Part shown: positions 14,694-16,715 of the stretch, piece after piece
Layout: the number at the start of each line of letters is the position of its first letter
How positions within the stretch are numbered: the stretch's first letter is position 1
Assembly (NCBI GenBank): GCA_947258425.1
Contig: CAMYIG010000047.1
Span: 1-16,715 of the forward strand
From: SZUA-76 sp945787585
Lineage (GTDB): Bacteria > Pseudomonadota > Gammaproteobacteria > SZUA-140
Direction of reading: 5' to 3'
Length of the DNA: 16,715 nt
Notes under the pieces: model-generated
What the model saw: only the letters and a program-made list of their open reading frames with translations
Told to the model about the DNA's origin: nothing
Databases searched by the model: none
Translations under genes and position numbers: made by a program

Positions 14694-14752
14694 TGGACTC
14701 GGAACATCTTTATACCGATTCCATTTGGTAGTTAAATAGGCGGCTTTCCTGA

Positions 14753-14804
14753 GCTATATAGCGGTGTTTTAGCGGTAAACTTTAGCTATCTTAACGATAG
14801 CGGT
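14753..14804. repeat. TAGCGGT repeats and palindromes upstream of the PEP-CTERM gene
   Basis: TAGCGGT occurs three times, at 14759-14765, 14770-14776 and 14798-14804. The first two are 11 bases apart, one helical turn. Overlapping them are the palindrome GCTATATAGC (14753-14762) and the hairpin-forming GCTATC-TTAAC-GATAGC (14785-14801). The block lies 60-111 bases upstream of the PEP-CTERM gene, just after the end of the Rossmann-protein gene on the same strand. It could be an operator array or the remains of a terminator; no long T-run follows the hairpin on either strand. Confidence 0.45.
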
Positions 14805-14841
14805 TATCCTCATTCGCATGGGTAAGGAACGAGGCGCGTGG

Positions 14842-15609
14842 CTATGATTGAATGGCAGCGATCGCCTTTAGTTGCGGTGTCTCGATACCCGCGTCTGCGG
14901 CCAGCGTCAGTGCACGCGCCAGTCTGGCGGGCGCTGAGCGCCCCATACATTTGTGATCTGGGTCGCCATCAAAAGCTGTGACCATGCCATCAATCAACGC
15001 ATCACGTGGTAGTGTGCTATCCGTTAAGTATTCCTGTAGCGCGATGATTTCGTTGGCGACAGCGGTCGCGAAAGCACGGTGCTGTGTCCACAGCTCACCG
15101 ACGGTGCCGCCGGTTTTTATCCCCGCAATGTTGGACGTGAGGATGTAAACATTTTTGCGTGCCAGCTCAAAAAGAAGTTCGTCCTCGTTTGTGAGGACGT
15201 TGCAAGCAATGCCGATGGATTCCAGTCCCGTCTTAATTAGTTCGGCATGAGGGCCCAGTACTGGCGATGGAATGATGACTTTACTGTCCTGCCCCTTTTT
15301 CTTCTCAAACCACACCGAGATGACAGTCGGATTGACGAGTTGATGTTGCCGCCAGTCGCGCGGCAGTAATTCATTTTGCAGTAATGCGAGTTTGTTGCGC
15401 CATGCGGTGGGGATCTGCGCCAGCACTGAATGCAGGTCCGCTTCGGCGACGGCGAGTAACACCAGCTCAGGTTGCGGAATGTTGTCGGCCGCGGCTGAAA
15501 TATTCTCAGCGCGGGTGATGGGGTATACCGGATGGCCATTGCGTAGAAAGCCACGCGCGAAGACGCTGCCAATTTCGCCAATACCGATTACCACAATGGC
15601 TGACTTCAT
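14842..15609 (-). CDS. Ketopantoate-reductase-like NAD(P)-binding Rossmann protein
   Basis: A 255-residue protein. The N-terminus carries G9-I-G11-E-I-G14, a dinucleotide-binding loop, and the Rossmann fold continues to about residue 115. The C-terminal helical domain has ARKNVYILTSNIAGI, where K152 and N160 recall the conserved Lys and Asn of 2-dehydropantoate 2-reductase (PanE/ApbA). The rest is shorter and more diverged than PanE (about 300 residues), so an oxidoreductase with another substrate is likely. ACGGAG stands six bases before the ATG. It follows the cobalamin adenosyltransferase by 39 bases on the same strand and is probably co-transcribed with it. The true substrate cannot be read from the sequence. 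Confidence 0.7.
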   Translation of the reverse strand: MKSAIVVIGIGEIGSVFARGFLRNGHPVYPITRAENISAAADNIPQPELVLLAVAEADLHSVLAQIPTAWRNKLALLQNELLPRDWRQHQLVNPTVISVWFEKKKGQDSKVIIPSPVLGPHAELIKTGLESIGIACNVLTNEDELLFELARKNVYILTSNIAGIKTGGTVGELWTQHRAFATAVANEIIALQEYLTDSTLPRDALIDGMVTAFDGDPDHKCMGRSAPARLARALTLAADAGIETPQLKAIAAIQS

Positions 15610-15648
15610 AAAATCTCCGTAATTTATAGTATCTGGAATAATAGCGGG

Positions 15649-16200
15649 TTAAGAATTTCTATTGGAATTCCACTGGGGTTCATCCAGCTCATGACGACGT
15701 GTCAATACGCGAGCGATGACAAACAGTAGATCCGACAGGCGGTTGAGATAGGCGATGGCACGGGGATTCAATTCAGTATCGCGCCCAAATGCGATGACGC
15801 TACGTTCGGCACGACGGCAGATGGTGCGCGCCATGTGGCAATGTGCCGCCGCCGGAGTGCCGCCGGGGAGGATAAATTCCTTGAGCGGCGGTAGATCGGC
15901 ATTGAACTTTTCCAGTGCCACATCCAGTTGTGTAATCGCTTCTTCAGTGATAAAGCCCTGGCCGGGCAGGCTCAGTTCACCGCCCAGGTCAAACATGCGA
16001 TGCTGAATGTTGTTCAGTACCGTGCGGATGTCCTCGGGAATCTCATGAGTCTGTATTAGGCCGATGCTGCTATTAAGTTCGTCGACGTCGCCCATCGCCA
16101 TCACGCGCGGGTGGTCCTTGTTGATACGGCTGCCATCAGCGAGGCCGGTAGTCCCGTTATCGCCAGTACGCGTCGCAATTTTTGAGAGTCGATTTCCCAT
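15649..16200 (-). CDS. PduO-type cob(I)alamin adenosyltransferase
   Basis: A 183-residue cytoplasmic enzyme that moves the 5'-deoxyadenosyl group of ATP to cob(I)alamin, giving coenzyme B12. The ATP loop is KIATRTGDNGTTGL (7-20), followed by GDVDELNS (37-44) and the long helical bundle. FILPGG (109-114), ARTICRRAERSV with R125, R129 and E132, and YLNRLSDLLFVIAR (151-164) are the PduO signatures, with the Arg and Asn residues that contact ATP. Length is normal for a stand-alone enzyme. AAGGAA lies six bases before the ATG. It precedes the Rossmann gene by 39 bases. It is distinct from the CobA/BtuR family, with which it shares only the reaction. Confidence 0.95.
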   Translation of the reverse strand: MGNRLSKIATRTGDNGTTGLADGSRINKDHPRVMAMGDVDELNSSIGLIQTHEIPEDIRTVLNNIQHRMFDLGGELSLPGQGFITEEAITQLDVALEKFNADLPPLKEFILPGGTPAAAHCHMARTICRRAERSVIAFGRDTELNPRAIAYLNRLSDLLFVIARVLTRRHELDEPQWNSNRNS

Positions 16201-16304
16201 TGGAATTCCTTGATGGCTTTAAAGGCATGGCCAAAAAAGGGTGGCCGTAAGGGGGATCATTGTAGCGTTAGTTTTGATGTGAGGGTAGGGGAAAGGGCAA
16301 CGTG

Positions 16305-16715
16305 TTATTGGACGGCAGGTAACACCGCTACATCATCTTTTTTTCCACTACCGATGATTGAGCCGATCTTTTTGATAAGTCCACCGACTTTCATACCGAC
16401 GGCAGTGCCGATGCCGGGGCCAAGCACTGAGGTGCCAATCACGCCGCCGATAATGGCGTCATTAGTGAGCCTCAGACTGGGATCGCTGACGGTGCCGCTG
16501 ACTTTAAGTGGCGCGCTAATGAGCGATGCCGTTTTACGAAGGGCAACAGTGATCTCGCCTTCGAGTTCATCTTGCGGGTTTATTCGGATGTCCCCATTGG
16601 CGCTCATCGAGTCTGAAATAATTTCAACATCGGAGAGTTTGATATGGTTGTTTTCGAATCGTGCATGTCCACTCAAATGTTGAAAAACAGTCTCGCCACC
16701 ATGTGAACCCTCTTT
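16305..16715 (-). CDS. AsmA-family protein, C-terminal end (5' part outside window)
   Basis: The frame is open to the right edge, so only the last 136 residues are seen; the TTG at 16676 is internal and not a start. The segment FENNHIKLSDVEIISDSMSANGDIRINPQDELEGEITVALRK (F at 16658 region, repeating beta strands) and PLKVSGTVSDPSL are typical of the C-terminal domain of AsmA-like proteins, large inner-membrane-anchored proteins with a periplasmic beta-groove linked to phospholipid transport and outer-membrane homeostasis. The tail has a Gly-rich hydrophobic stretch (GGVIGTSVLGPGIGTAVGMKVGG) and a basic GSGKK. The gap to the cobalamin adenosyltransferase is 104 bases and holds only a short GGCCA/TGGCC inverted repeat. 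Confidence 0.7.
   Translation of the reverse strand, partial: KEGSHGGETVFQHLSGHARFENNHIKLSDVEIISDSMSANGDIRINPQDELEGEITVALRKTASLISAPLKVSGTVSDPSLRLTNDAIIGGVIGTSVLGPGIGTAVGMKVGGLIKKIGSIIGSGKKDDVAVLPAVQ

Noticed and set aside
16210..16683. 157-codon plus-strand open frame
   Set aside because: It lies opposite the AsmA-like C-terminus, whose protein sequence is clearly recognisable; the opposite frame has no motif.

Overview
The window looks like ordinary chromosome of a free-living gammaproteobacterium. The order fimT-pilV-pilW-pilX-pilY1 next to a thiO-type glycine oxidase is the arrangement known from Pseudomonas. It is accompanied by an AmpD amidase, a RegB/RegA (PrrBA/RoxSR-type) redox two-component system and several c-type cytochromes. 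The heme proteins and RegBA suggest a respiratory generalist or chemolithotroph, but nothing here fixes the genus. There is no transposase, integrase, CRISPR array or rRNA. No gene-free stretch is longer than about 200 bases.

Layout. (1) 1-5710, minus strand: a type IV pilus minor-pilin operon, fimT, pilV, pilW, pilX and the 5' 1030 codons of pilY1, which runs off the left edge. (2) 5881-6963, plus: thiO. (3) 6996-7137: a tRNA-Thr(CGT) with a good sigma70 promoter. (4) 7162-7425, minus: a small RSDRFF-type protein. (5) 7626-9463, minus: regB-regA, with a perfect palindromic RegA-like box just upstream of a plausible regB promoter. (6) 9559-10778: a small phage-like regulatory cassette. A CI-type repressor (plus) is divergent from a two-gene minus-strand operon encoding an HTH-like protein and a cysteine-rich protein; the palindrome TAGAATTCTA lies in the promoter spacer between them. 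(7) 10904-13820, plus: a tetraheme c554-like cytochrome fused behind a UshA-like domain, a monoheme cytochrome c, ampD and a histidine phosphatase, closely spaced. (8) 13824-14693, minus: a low-complexity exported protein with a PEP-CTERM sorting tail. (9) 14842-16715, minus: a ketopantoate-reductase-like Rossmann protein, a PduO-type cobalamin adenosyltransferase and the C-terminal end of an AsmA-like protein cut by the right edge.

How it fits together. The pilus genes build the initiation and tip complex of a type IV pilus. RegBA senses quinone or redox state and probably controls its own promoter. A weaker RegA-like box stands in front of the tetraheme cytochrome gene, so a link between RegBA and the cytochromes is possible but unproven. 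The most unusual items are the phage-like cassette beside regBA, the UshA/tetraheme fusion, and the orphan PEP-CTERM protein with its upstream TAGCGGT repeats.
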